Below, piece after piece: positions 46,965 to 55,583 of a stretch of 64,000 bases of DNA. The notes under the pieces are model-generated. The model made no database searches, had not been told where the DNA came from, and worked only from the letters and a program-made list of their open reading frames with translations. The translations under genes and the position numbers were made by a program. How positions within the stretch are numbered: position 1 is the stretch's first letter; every line of letters starts with the position of its first letter. Source of the DNA: Actibacterium mucosum KCTC 23349 (GTDB lineage Bacteria > Pseudomonadota > Alphaproteobacteria > Rhodobacterales > Rhodobacteraceae). The DNA lies in NCBI RefSeq assembly GCF_000647975.1, contig NZ_JFKE01000010.1, positions 34,000 to 97,999 on the forward strand, given 5' to 3'.

Positions 46965-48310
46965 GCAGAAAGATCTTTGGCACCGACGGCGTTCGCGGCA
47001 AGGCCAACACCTATCCCATGACAGCAGAAATGGCGATGCGGCTGGGCGCGGCCGCGGGCAGGTACTTTCGCCGCGATGGCTCGTCCGCGCACCGTGTGGT
47101 GATTGGCAAGGATACGCGCCTGTCTGGCTATATGTTCGAAAATGCGCTCACGGCGGGGTTTACGTCTACGGGCATGAACGTGTTTCTACTCAGCCCGGTA
47201 CCCACGCCCGCGGTTGGGATGTTGACCACATCCATGCGCGCGGATGTGGGGGTGATGATATCTGCCTCGCACAACCCGCACCACGACAATGGGATCAAGT
47301 TTTTTGGGCCTGACGGTTTCAAACTGTCTGACGAGGCCGAGCAAGCCATTGAAGAGCTTGCGATGGGGGATATCGACCCCGCGCAACCCGCCAATATCGG
47401 CCGGGCCAAGCACGTGTATGACGGCCGTTTTCGGTATAACGAACGGGTTAAATCCACGGTTCCCGCTGGCATGCGGCTGGATGGGCTGAAAGTTGTGATC
47501 GATTGCGCGAACGGCGCAGCCTATCGCACGGCGCCCGAAGTTTTGTGGGAGCTGGGGGCAGACGTTGTGCCCATTGGTACGTCGCCGGACGGCTATAACA
47601 TCAACGCCGAATGTGGCTCGACCGATACGCGCGCCGCGGCCCGTGCTGTTGTCGAACACGGGGCTGACGTGGCGCTGTGTCTGGATGGCGATGCCGACCG
47701 GATCATGGTGCTGGATGAAACGGGCCGTGTCGCTGACGGGGATCAGTTGATGGCGCTGTTGGCCGCGCGCTGGGGGGCGACCGGTCAGCTGAAAGGGGGT
47801 GCGTTGGTTGCCACGGTGATGTCAAATCTGGGGTTGGAACGCTTTCTGGAAGGGCGTGACTTGCGCCTTGAACGCACCTCGGTTGGGGATCGCTACGTGG
47901 TCGAGCGGATGCGCGCCGGAGGATTCAATCTGGGTGGCGAGCAGTCGGGGCATATTGTGATGACCGACTATTCCACCACTGGCGATGGATTGTTGGCTGG
48001 TTTGCAATTTCTCACGGCCATGGTTGAGACTGGCTACAAAGCCTCGACCCTTGTGCGGCAGTTCGAGCCGGTGCCGCAATTGCTGAAAAATGTGCGGTTT
48101 GATCAGACTGCAGCGCCGCTGGATGAAGCCGCGGTCAAAGCCGCCATCGCGCAGGCTGAGGGGGATTTGGTAGGCAAAGGTCGCCTGCTGATCCGCAAAT
48201 CCGGGACCGAACCATTGATCCGTGTGATGGCCGAATGCGAGGACGAGGGCCTGCTGACCCAGGTTGTCGACGGCATTGTGGCCGAGGTGCAGGCGGTGGC
48301 GTCGGCCTAG
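46961..48310 (+). CDS. glmM: Phosphoglucosamine mutase
   Basis: Converts glucosamine 6-phosphate to glucosamine 1-phosphate for UDP-GlcNAc and cell-wall synthesis. 449 residues. Starts [11 protein letters not shown]; the phosphoserine loop is [11 protein letters not shown]; the metal loop is DGDADR; the C-terminal phosphate-binding loop is RKSGTEP. The ATG at 46961 overlaps the folP stop (ATGA). The stop interlocks with the convergent EamA transporter stop at 48307-48310 (CTAG). Confidence 0.98.
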   Translation: MSRKIFGTDGVRGKANTYPMTAEMAMRLGAAAGRYFRRDGSSAHRVVIGKDTRLSGYMFENALTAGFTSTGMNVFLLSPVPTPAVGMLTTSMRADVGVMISASHNPHHDNGIKFFGPDGFKLSDEAEQAIEELAMGDIDPAQPANIGRAKHVYDGRFRYNERVKSTVPAGMRLDGLKVVIDCANGAAYRTAPEVLWELGADVVPIGTSPDGYNINAECGSTDTRAAARAVVEHGADVALCLDGDADRIMVLDETGRVADGDQLMALLAARWGATGQLKGGALVATVMSNLGLERFLEGRDLRLERTSVGDRYVVERMRAGGFNLGGEQSGHIVMTDYSTTGDGLLAGLQFLTAMVETGYKASTLVRQFEPVPQLLKNVRFDQTAAPLDEAAVKAAIAQAEGDLVGKGRLLIRKSGTEPLIRVMAECEDEGLLTQVVDGIVAEVQAVASA

Positions 48311-49209
48311 CGGCCAAACAGCATTTTGCGGAGGCTGAAAAACTGGCTGATTACCAGCCCTGTCAGGATCAGAGCCAAGGCAACAAAGAACCGCCCAGGC
48401 AGGGCTTCGGACAGGATCAAGGCGCCGAACACCATCGACCAGGCCGGCACCTGATAGTTAACCAGGGTCATAAACCCTGGCCCCGCCGCCCGGATAACGG
48501 AAACGCGCAACAGGGTGGCAAATGCGGTTGGCACCAGTCCCAGCAAGATAATGGCCACACCCGGTACGGTTCCTGACCACGCCGGCACCCCTTCAAATAC
48601 CAGCATCAGCGGCCAGAGCGCGGCTGCGCCAATGGTTAACGACAGCGCGGCCAATGTGATCGGGTCCACCGGCGGGCACCGGCGCGTGACAATGGACGAA
48701 ACCGCGTAACACAGCGCCGCACCAACGCACGCGAGTTGCGCCAAGGGTTCTGCGCCCCGACCCAACAAAAGCAGGCCCGGCCCAATCAACAGCAATGCGC
48801 CGGAAAACCCCAAGGCCACGCCTACAGATTTGCGCAGGTTCAGCCGCTCGCCTGCAAAGAAATGTGCAAGTGGCAGAACGAAGATCGGCACGGATGCCAT
48901 CGACACTCCGGCAAAGGCAGATGGCACATGCTGCTGCCCCCAACTGAGTAATACGAACGGCACCGCGGTCGACAAAAGGCCCGAGGCGACGATCAATGGC
49001 CAAAGCCCCGGCGCAGGGTTCGGCATCGGGCGGTGCAGGATGCGCATCAGTGCAAGCAAGCCAATGGCCCCGAATGTCGTGCGCGCGCAGGCGACGGTCA
49101 GCGGCCCATACCCTTGCAGGGCGATGGTCACCACCATGAATGTTCCGCCCCAGATCACACCCAGCGTGATGATCGACATCCAGTCTGAAAGCCTTGGTTG
49201 AGTCTCCAT
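48307..49209 (-). CDS. DMT-superfamily (EamA) transporter
   Basis: 300-residue inner-membrane protein with about ten helices in two EamA repeats (first repeat [12 protein letters not shown] onward, second from ~150). Substrate unknown. It is the third EamA-type carrier in the window. It is divergent from the ArsR-type regulator gene (79 bp), which could make it a regulated target. Confidence 0.9.
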   Translation of the reverse strand: METQPRLSDWMSIITLGVIWGGTFMVVTIALQGYGPLTVACARTTFGAIGLLALMRILHRPMPNPAPGLWPLIVASGLLSTAVPFVLLSWGQQHVPSAFAGVSMASVPIFVLPLAHFFAGERLNLRKSVGVALGFSGALLLIGPGLLLLGRGAEPLAQLACVGAALCYAVSSIVTRRCPPVDPITLAALSLTIGAAALWPLMLVFEGVPAWSGTVPGVAIILLGLVPTAFATLLRVSVIRAAGPGFMTLVNYQVPAWSMVFGALILSEALPGRFFVALALILTGLVISQFFSLRKMLFGR

Positions 49210-49274
49210 TATGCTCTCTTGCCGGTTTTCGCGGGCGGGGGGAAGGGGCCAATTTGACAGTCAGTTAGCTTTGG

Positions 49275-49285
49275 CTTACCGTAAG
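49275..49285. promoter_or_regulatory. Candidate operator of the ArsR-type regulator
   Basis: The 11-base inverted repeat CTTACcGTAAG ends two bases before the regulator's ATG (49288). TTGACA lies upstream at 49254-49259, and a third CTTAC copy follows inside the start of the gene (49292-49296). Binding here would block initiation, consistent with autorepression; the binding protein is inferred. Confidence 0.42.
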
Positions 49286-49287
49286 GC

Positions 49288-49596
49288 ATGACTTACGAAT
49301 CAGTCCTTCTTGCCCTGTCCGACCCCACGCGTCGCAAAGTGTTCGAAACAGTGGCCGCCAAGCCCTGCGCAGTGGGGGCCATTGCAGACCAGTTGCCGGT
49401 CAGCCGTCCGGCGGTGTCGCAGCATCTGAAGGTGCTGTCGGATGCCGGTTTGGTGCATGTCACGGTGCAGGGCACGCGCCGGATCTACGCCGCGCGGCCT
49501 GAGGGGCTGGCCGAATTGCGGGCCTATCTGGATCGGCTCTGGGGCGACGTACTTACTGAATTTGCAAAAGAAATTGAAAAGGACAACCCGGCATGA
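49288..49596 (+). CDS. ArsR-family helix-turn-helix regulator
   Basis: 102-residue winged-helix regulator. The DNA-reading helix lies in LPVSRPAVSQHLKVLSDAGLV. The metal-binding ELxCxxC motif of classical ArsR/SmtB proteins is absent; there is a single Cys (KPCAVG). This subgroup usually accompanies an AHSA1/SRPBCC protein, exactly the next gene (ATGA overlap). No normal Shine-Dalgarno is present (AGG only one base from ATG), so the mRNA may be leaderless. Confidence 0.92.
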   Translation: MTYESVLLALSDPTRRKVFETVAAKPCAVGAIADQLPVSRPAVSQHLKVLSDAGLVHVTVQGTRRIYAARPEGLAELRAYLDRLWGDVLTEFAKEIEKDNPA

Positions 49597-50039
49597 CCGA
49601 CCCCGTGATCAAAACCATCGACGTGCCCTGCAGCCCTGCGCGGGCCTTCGACGTCTTCGTGCGCAACACGGCGCGCTGGTGGCCGCTGGACCGGCATTCG
49701 GTCTCGGCCGGGCAGGGGCAGACTGCCCGCGACCTGACGATCGAACCGCGTGTCGGCGGTGCAATCTATGAAACAACCCATGACGGCGCGCGCAGCGATT
49801 GGGGCGAAGTTTTGGAATTCGCCGAAGGATCACATTTCGCCATGACCTGGCATCCCGGCAACCCCGTTGCGCAGGCCACGCGGCTGGACATCCGGTTCAC
49901 CGAACTGTCGGCAGACCGCACGCGCGTGGAACTGACCCATAGCGGGTGGGAGGTTTTGGCAGACGACGCCGAAACCCGTCGCGACGGTTATAACAACGGC
50001 TGGAACGGCGTGTTGGACGCCTATCAGGCCGCCCTGTGA
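49593..50039 (+). CDS. SRPBCC (AHSA1-type) ligand-binding protein
   Basis: 148-residue helix-grip protein of the activator-of-Hsp90 homology/START-like superfamily, with SPARAFDVFVRN at the start, GGAIYETTHDG in the middle and LTHSGWEVLADDA near the end. These bind small hydrophobic molecules; the ligand is unknown. Translationally coupled with the ArsR-type regulator, a very frequent pairing in bacteria. Confidence 0.92.
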   Translation: MTDPVIKTIDVPCSPARAFDVFVRNTARWWPLDRHSVSAGQGQTARDLTIEPRVGGAIYETTHDGARSDWGEVLEFAEGSHFAMTWHPGNPVAQATRLDIRFTELSADRTRVELTHSGWEVLADDAETRRDGYNNGWNGVLDAYQAAL

Positions 50040-50045
50040 ACGCAA

Positions 50046-50069
50046 AAGGGCGCCCCGCGGGGCGCCCTT
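50046..50069 (-). terminator. Terminator after ilvC
   Basis: A perfect 24-base palindrome centred at 50057/50058: AAGGGCGCCCC on the left pairs with GGGGCGCCCTT on the right. On the minus strand it is followed by TTTT then GCG, 23 bases after the ilvC stop. It may also stop readthrough from the plus-strand SRPBCC gene. Confidence 0.75.
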
Positions 50070-50091
50070 GGCAATCTTCTGATCGGCGGGA

Positions 50092-51117
<1,026 letters not shown>

Positions 51118-51179
51118 TCAGTCCTTTCGTACAGCGAATTTGGCGCAACATAGGGCCGTGCGGGCCATTGTTGATTTCT

Positions 51180-51194
51180 AAATTCGCGGAATTT
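51180..51194. promoter_or_regulatory. Candidate Lrp operator between ilvC and the lrp pair
   Basis: AAATTC-GCG-GAATTT at 51180-51194 is a perfect 15-bp inverted repeat, the length and AT-rich-flank style of known Lrp sites. A further half-site GAATTT is at 51136-51141, 53 bp away (five helical turns). Both lie in the 131 bp between the divergent starts. Confidence 0.5.
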
Positions 51195-51245
51195 GCTGTT
51201 ATTTTGGTTCGTTCATGCGTATGAGGCGGCCTGAAAGGGAAAATC

Positions 51246-51704
51246 ATGCAACCCGATGATACAGATCGCCGCCTGCTGCGGCATTGGCAGAGCGACCCGG
51301 ACCTTAGCATGGCGGATCTTGCTGAACGCGCGGGCGTTTCAGCGTCGGTCGCGTGGCGCCGGTTGGAAAAGATGCGCCGCGAAGGGGTGATCGGCGGGGT
51401 GCGGGCGCGCGTGAACTGGCGCGCGCTGGGCTATGCTGTACAGGTGTCGCTGCGTATCACCTTGGAAAAGACAAATCCGCGCGCTTTCGACGAATTCCTT
51501 GTCGCCGCCCGCACCATTCCGGAAGTCAACGAGTTGCAAACCTTTCTGGGACGTGTGGATGTAAGGTTGAGTGTTCTGGCCCGCGACATGGGTCACTACC
51601 AACAGGTGTATCGCGAGCAGATTCTGTCTTTACCGCATATCGCCGATCTGGAGGCACTGATGCATGTGGCCGAGATCAAGAACAACACGGCTCTGCCGCT
51701 ATGA
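51246..51704 (+). CDS. Lrp/AsnC family regulator, first of a tandem pair
   Basis: 152 residues: winged helix-turn-helix (DTDRRLLRHWQSDPDLS, then LAERAGVSASVAWRRLEKM) and RAM effector domain. AAAGGGA precedes the ATG. Divergent from ilvC and overlapping the next Lrp gene by 4 nt. It probably controls branched-chain amino-acid genes; the effector is unknown. Confidence 0.93.
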   Translation: MQPDDTDRRLLRHWQSDPDLSMADLAERAGVSASVAWRRLEKMRREGVIGGVRARVNWRALGYAVQVSLRITLEKTNPRAFDEFLVAARTIPEVNELQTFLGRVDVRLSVLARDMGHYQQVYREQILSLPHIADLEALMHVAEIKNNTALPL

Positions 51705-52165
51705 TCGAGCTGGATGAGATCGACCACAAGTTGTTGCGCGCCCTTGCGCAAGACGCCACGCAAAGTGCTGGCGCGCTCGGCCGGCAGTTTGGCCTGTCGC
51801 AGCCCGCCACATGGCGGCGCATTGATCGGCTGGAAAAGGCAGGGATCATCTCCGGGCGCGAGCTGGTTTTGGATGCCGAGAAACTGGGGTTTGGCGTTAC
51901 GGTGTTCTTGGGCGTCAAGCTGGCCACTAAGGGCCGCGTCAGTTTGCAGGACTTTGAGCGCGCCGTTTCCGCCATCCCCGAAGTGCAAACGGTGGAACAT
52001 GTGCTGGGCCTGTATGACTATCGCCTGCGGGTTGTTGCAAGGGACCTGTCAGATTTTGAACGCGTTCTGCGTCGCCGGATCATGACCCTGCCTGGCGCGG
52101 GCGATGTCGAAGCAAACGTGTTGCTTTCCGAAGAAAACCTGCCTGGTCCACTTCATCATGGTTAA
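51701..52165 (+). CDS. Lrp/AsnC family regulator, second of a tandem pair
   Basis: 154 residues beginning MIELDEIDHKLLRALAQ, with helix-turn-helix LGRQFGLSQPATWRRIDRL and a RAM domain. The ATG at 51701 is within the stop of the first Lrp gene (ATGA), giving equimolar coupled translation. The two products are similar in layout but clearly divergent in sequence, which makes mixed oligomers possible. The frame is open well upstream, but that part is antisense-like and lacks Lrp similarity. Confidence 0.92.
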   Translation: MIELDEIDHKLLRALAQDATQSAGALGRQFGLSQPATWRRIDRLEKAGIISGRELVLDAEKLGFGVTVFLGVKLATKGRVSLQDFERAVSAIPEVQTVEHVLGLYDYRLRVVARDLSDFERVLRRRIMTLPGAGDVEANVLLSEENLPGPLHHG

Positions 52166-52237
52166 CCAATAAGTAATTGCCTGTTAACGCTGATACAACT
52201 TTAGTGTAGAACGACTTTTAGCTGTCTGGGGGTAGTA

Positions 52238-52933
52238 ATGCAGCTGAAGTCAAAGAGTGCGGTGGTGGTTTTCACCGCAACCATCACGGCTATTGCGGTC
52301 GTAACGGTTCTAGTCGTGGATTGGTTTGCTTATCCGGGCCCGGCCTATGCGCGGGCGGCCGCTATTGGCGTGACGAACGCTGTTATCCTGGCTGTACCCA
52401 TTTCAGCTTACGTTGCCGTGAAGATGCATCAGAACTGGCAACTGACGGAGCGATTGCAAGAAGCGTTGCGCACCGATCCACTGACCGGCCTGACCTCGCG
52501 CGAGGCATTTTTCGACCACGTAGACCTGCATGGCGGCCAGCTGGGTGTGGTCATGATGATTGATATCGACCGGTTCAAATCCGTGAACGATCGTCACGGG
52601 CACCTCGCGGGTGATGGGGTCATTCAGCAGGTAGGGAACCTGCTGCGGGCAGAGTTTCCCGCACCCGCCGTATTGGGCCGGTTTGGTGGGGACGAGTTCG
52701 TGGTGTTCATTCCTAATATGCCCGAACACGAGGGTGCTGTCCGTGCGGAAAACGTGCGGTTGGCGGCCGAACGATCGGTGCTGACAGCGGCCGTACATTC
52801 CCTGAAGGTCACGGTCTCTATCGGCGTTGCGGCCAAGTCGGAACTGTCGGACTTTCGAACCGCGCTTCACAGGGCGGATGGTGCGCTTTATGCCGCCAAG
52901 AATGCCGGACGCAATCGCGTGGCGCAGCGTTAG
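52238..52933 (+). CDS. Membrane diguanylate cyclase (GGDEF)
   Basis: 231 residues: two N-terminal helices (about 8-30 and 41-62), a short linker, then a GGDEF domain starting at DPLTGLTSREAFF. The active site is GRFGGDEFVVF, complete. The RxxD inhibitory site expected five residues before GG is absent (the segment reads PAVLGRF), so no product feedback is predicted. It should make c-di-GMP. The promoter region contains two GTTAAC hexamers 22 bp apart (52161-52166 and 52183-52188). Convergent with the UbiH-like gene through a 4-base stop overlap. Confidence 0.93.
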   Translation: MQLKSKSAVVVFTATITAIAVVTVLVVDWFAYPGPAYARAAAIGVTNAVILAVPISAYVAVKMHQNWQLTERLQEALRTDPLTGLTSREAFFDHVDLHGGQLGVVMMIDIDRFKSVNDRHGHLAGDGVIQQVGNLLRAEFPAPAVLGRFGGDEFVVFIPNMPEHEGAVRAENVRLAAERSVLTAAVHSLKVTVSIGVAAKSELSDFRTALHRADGALYAAKNAGRNRVAQR

Positions 52934-54135
52934 CTGCGGCCTGCACCCAGACCAGCACGCATAAGTTGATGCCGCATGGCAGGAAGGGCGGTCATACCGG
53001 TCAAGGCCAAGGCCCGCATGTCACGCAACATGGGTGCGCCGGTCATCGAGGCGCGGTTCAAGGCGTCGATGCCCTGAACGCGCATTCGAATGTCGCCATG
53101 CCGGGCCGCATTATAGGCGTCCAACATCGCGTCATTGCCAATGTCTTGGCGGTGAGTTTGTGCCAGTTCCAGAAGCGTGCCGATGTCTGCAAGGCTCATG
53201 TTCAGACCCTGCGCTCCGATGGGGGGGACCACATGTGCGGCTTCTGCCACAAGCGCGGTGCGTTGACCATTCAACCGCTCTGCATATTGGGCAATGATGG
53301 GCCAAACACCACGCCCGGCGATCGGCGTCAGCCGACCGTAAACGCCAGCAGACCGTGCGTTTACCGCCGCGGCAAAAGCGTCGTCGCTCAGCGCGGAAAG
53401 GCTCGCAATCTCAGGGCCTGTTGCCATCCAAACGACGGCCGAGCAGGGTTGCCCCTGGTGATCGGGCAGCGGGACCAACGTGAACGGGCCACCGGTTCGG
53501 TGCACCTCGGTCGATACATTTTCATGCGGGTGGGGGTGCGTGACAGCGAAACTGAGGGCTTTTTGGCCGTATCTGATCGTGTGCACGCCAATGCCAACGG
53601 CCTCGCGCATGGGCGAGTTGCGCCCATCTGCCGCGATCAGCATTCGCACCCGAAGGCGCCGTCCATCCGACAGCCCGATACGTGCGCTGTTCGACCTTGT
53701 GAAGACGGATTGCGTGGCGATCCCAGGCAGAAAGGTGACAGTGTCCAACTGTTCCAGGCGCGCCACCATTTCGCGGCGCAACAGCCAGTTCGGCAGGTTC
53801 CAACCAAATGGCAAATCCGAGATTTCGTCGGCTACGAAATCGCGCGTGACACGTGGTTCAGCTTCGGCGCCGCCGGCATCCACGATCCGCATGACGTTCA
53901 GGGCCGCGGCGTGCGGTTCCAGCCTTGACCAAAGCCCTGCGGCTTGCAGCACCGGGATCGACTTTTGCAAGAATGCGGTCGTCCGCAGGTCTGCGCCTTT
54001 TGACCTGACATCTGTGACCGGTGGTGTTGGATCCACGCAGATAACCGAAAAGCCGGCTGCACCAAAGGCCGCAGCTGCCGTCAGACCGGCGACCCCGCCG
54101 CCAGAGATCAAAATATCGGCGTCAAAAGCGTGCAT
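52930..54135 (-). CDS. UbiH/COQ6-family FAD-dependent hydroxylase
   Basis: 401 residues. FAD dinucleotide fold ILISGGGVAGL at the N terminus; the second FAD motif, usually GDAAHxxxPxxGQG, reads AEAAHVVPPIGAQG (Ala297-Glu298). Probably hydroxylates the ubiquinone ring, but other aromatic hydroxylases share the fold. The ATG at 54135 is preceded by AGGGG and is preferred to the GTG at 54138. HAD phosphatase gene lies upstream on the same strand (60 bp). Confidence 0.87.
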   Translation of the reverse strand: MHAFDADILISGGGVAGLTAAAAFGAAGFSVICVDPTPPVTDVRSKGADLRTTAFLQKSIPVLQAAGLWSRLEPHAAALNVMRIVDAGGAEAEPRVTRDFVADEISDLPFGWNLPNWLLRREMVARLEQLDTVTFLPGIATQSVFTRSNSARIGLSDGRRLRVRMLIAADGRNSPMREAVGIGVHTIRYGQKALSFAVTHPHPHENVSTEVHRTGGPFTLVPLPDHQGQPCSAVVWMATGPEIASLSALSDDAFAAAVNARSAGVYGRLTPIAGRGVWPIIAQYAERLNGQRTALVAEAAHVVPPIGAQGLNMSLADIGTLLELAQTHRQDIGNDAMLDAYNAARHGDIRMRVQGIDALNRASMTGAPMLRDMRALALTGMTALPAMRHQLMRAGLGAGRS

Positions 54136-54195
54136 CACATCCCCTCTGTTCTCTCAGATAGGGTCTGTAAGGCGCAGGGTCCAGCGGGCAAACCG

Positions 54196-54840
54196 TCACG
54201 TCAGGCGTTCAACGAATGCGGTCAGGTCATCGGTGTGATGGTGGATGTGATCGCCTGGCACAGGGGCCGGCGCCACATGCACGGTTCGCATTCCCATGGC
54301 GTGGGGTGCCCGAAGGTTGCGGGGATCATCCTCGAACATCGCGGCGGATGCGGGGTCTACGCCGTCTTTGGCGAAAACGGTCTCGAACGCTTTGGGGTCA
54401 GGTTTCGGGTGATAATCCGCATGTTCGATCCCATAGACCGCGTCAAATACACCGTCCAGGCCGCGCGCGGCCAATACGCGGCGCGCATATGGCTCGGACC
54501 CGTTGGTATAAACGATGCGTCGGCCGGGAAGCCGCGCAATGTGCCCGGCAAGATCGGGCGCGTGTTCCAGATGGGTCAGGTCAATATCATGGACTTCGTT
54601 CAGATAGGGCTCGGGGTCGACATCATGGCGGGCCATCAGACCTGCCAAGGTGGTGCCGTATTCGGCCCAATAGTCGCTGCGCAGGCGGTCGGCTTCGGCC
54701 TGTTCCACGCCCAGTTGATCCATCACGTAACGGGTCATGCGTACCTCGATCTGATCGAACAGGCGTGCATGGGGCGGGTAAAGCGTGTTGTCCAGATCAA
54801 AGACCCATGTGCGGACGTGGCTGAAGAATTCGCGCGGCAT
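54196..54840 (-). CDS. HAD-superfamily pyrimidine 5-prime-nucleotidase-like phosphatase
   Basis: 214 residues. HAD motif I is FDLDNTLYPP (nucleophile Asp at 16, acid/base Asp at 18), motif II is the YTNGS segment, and motif IV is the EDDPRNL loop; helical cap between motifs I and II fits the SDT1/pyrimidine nucleotidase subgroup. Exact substrate unknown. The ATG at 54840 fits; an in-frame TTG at 54846 is less likely. Confidence 0.9.
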   Translation of the reverse strand: MPREFFSHVRTWVFDLDNTLYPPHARLFDQIEVRMTRYVMDQLGVEQAEADRLRSDYWAEYGTTLAGLMARHDVDPEPYLNEVHDIDLTHLEHAPDLAGHIARLPGRRIVYTNGSEPYARRVLAARGLDGVFDAVYGIEHADYHPKPDPKAFETVFAKDGVDPASAAMFEDDPRNLRAPHAMGMRTVHVAPAPVPGDHIHHHTDDLTAFVERLT

Positions 54841-54881
54841 GGCCAAGCCCTAGCCCGACCTGGCCGCCGGATCAATGCCAC

Positions 54882-54893
54882 CTTGCGCGCAAG
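54882..54893. promoter_or_regulatory. Palindrome in the HAD/GntR divergent region
   Basis: CTTGCGCGCAAG is a perfect 12-bp palindrome, 41 bp before the HAD start and 43 bp before the GntR-type start. It is a candidate operator of the GntR regulator; the sequence is GC-rich so chance symmetry is possible. Confidence 0.33.
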
Positions 54894-54935
54894 CCTCATG
54901 CACCCTAGCGTAAACCACGCGAAACGGAGGGCGGC

Positions 54936-55583
54936 ATGCGCGAAAACAGAACCGGTGGCAAGGACGCTTACGCGATGATCCTGGAGGCGATCGACGTTGG
55001 GGTCTATAAACCGGGCGACCGGCTGGTTGAAAGCGAACTGGCCGAGCGGTTTGGGTTTTCGCGAACCCCTATCCGCGAGGCTTTGCAGCGGCTCGAAACG
55101 CAGGCATTGCTGGAACGGGACGGTCGCAGCCTGATCGTGGCCTCGCTGGATCACAACCAACTGGCCGAACTGTACATCGTTCGCGGCGAGCTGGAGGGTC
55201 TGGCAGCGCGCCTTGCCGCCCGCCACGCCACCAAGGAAGAGGTGCGCGTGCTGCGTGCCATGGTCCAAGAGGATCACGACCTGCTGGGCGACCCACAAGC
55301 GATGGCGCGTGCCAACCGGCGGTTCCACAAGCAGGTACATCTGGCCTCGCACAACCGGTATCTGGTGCAGCAGCTGGATCTTGTGCATCGTTCGATGGCT
55401 CTTATGGGCACCACGTCGCTGGCGGCGGAAGGGCGTGGCGAGCAGGCGTTGGAAGAGCATGCCAACATTATCGAAGCAATCGCCGAGCGTGATGGTGATG
55501 CCGCCAGCACCCGTTTGCGCGCCCACATCTCTGCTGCGTTCGAGGCGCGCCTACGTTTGGATGCGCAGGATTTCGGCGGCTAA
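54936..55583 (+). CDS. GntR-family regulator, FadR/FCD subfamily
   Basis: 215 residues: N-terminal winged helix (FGFSRTPIREALQRLETQALL) and an all-helical FCD effector domain with the metal-coordinating Asp/His pattern (ANRRFHKQVHLASHN). CGGAGG precedes the ATG. The regulated pathway is not obvious from neighbours. Its stop interlocks with that of the convergent glycosyltransferase. Confidence 0.92.
   Translation: MRENRTGGKDAYAMILEAIDVGVYKPGDRLVESELAERFGFSRTPIREALQRLETQALLERDGRSLIVASLDHNQLAELYIVRGELEGLAARLAARHATKEEVRVLRAMVQEDHDLLGDPQAMARANRRFHKQVHLASHNRYLVQQLDLVHRSMALMGTTSLAAEGRGEQALEEHANIIEAIAERDGDAASTRLRAHISAAFEARLRLDAQDFGG

Noticed and set aside
51353..51700. Long N-terminal extension of the second Lrp gene
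   Set aside because: The extension lies within the first Lrp gene in another frame; the ATGA start at 51701 gives a standard Lrp N terminus.
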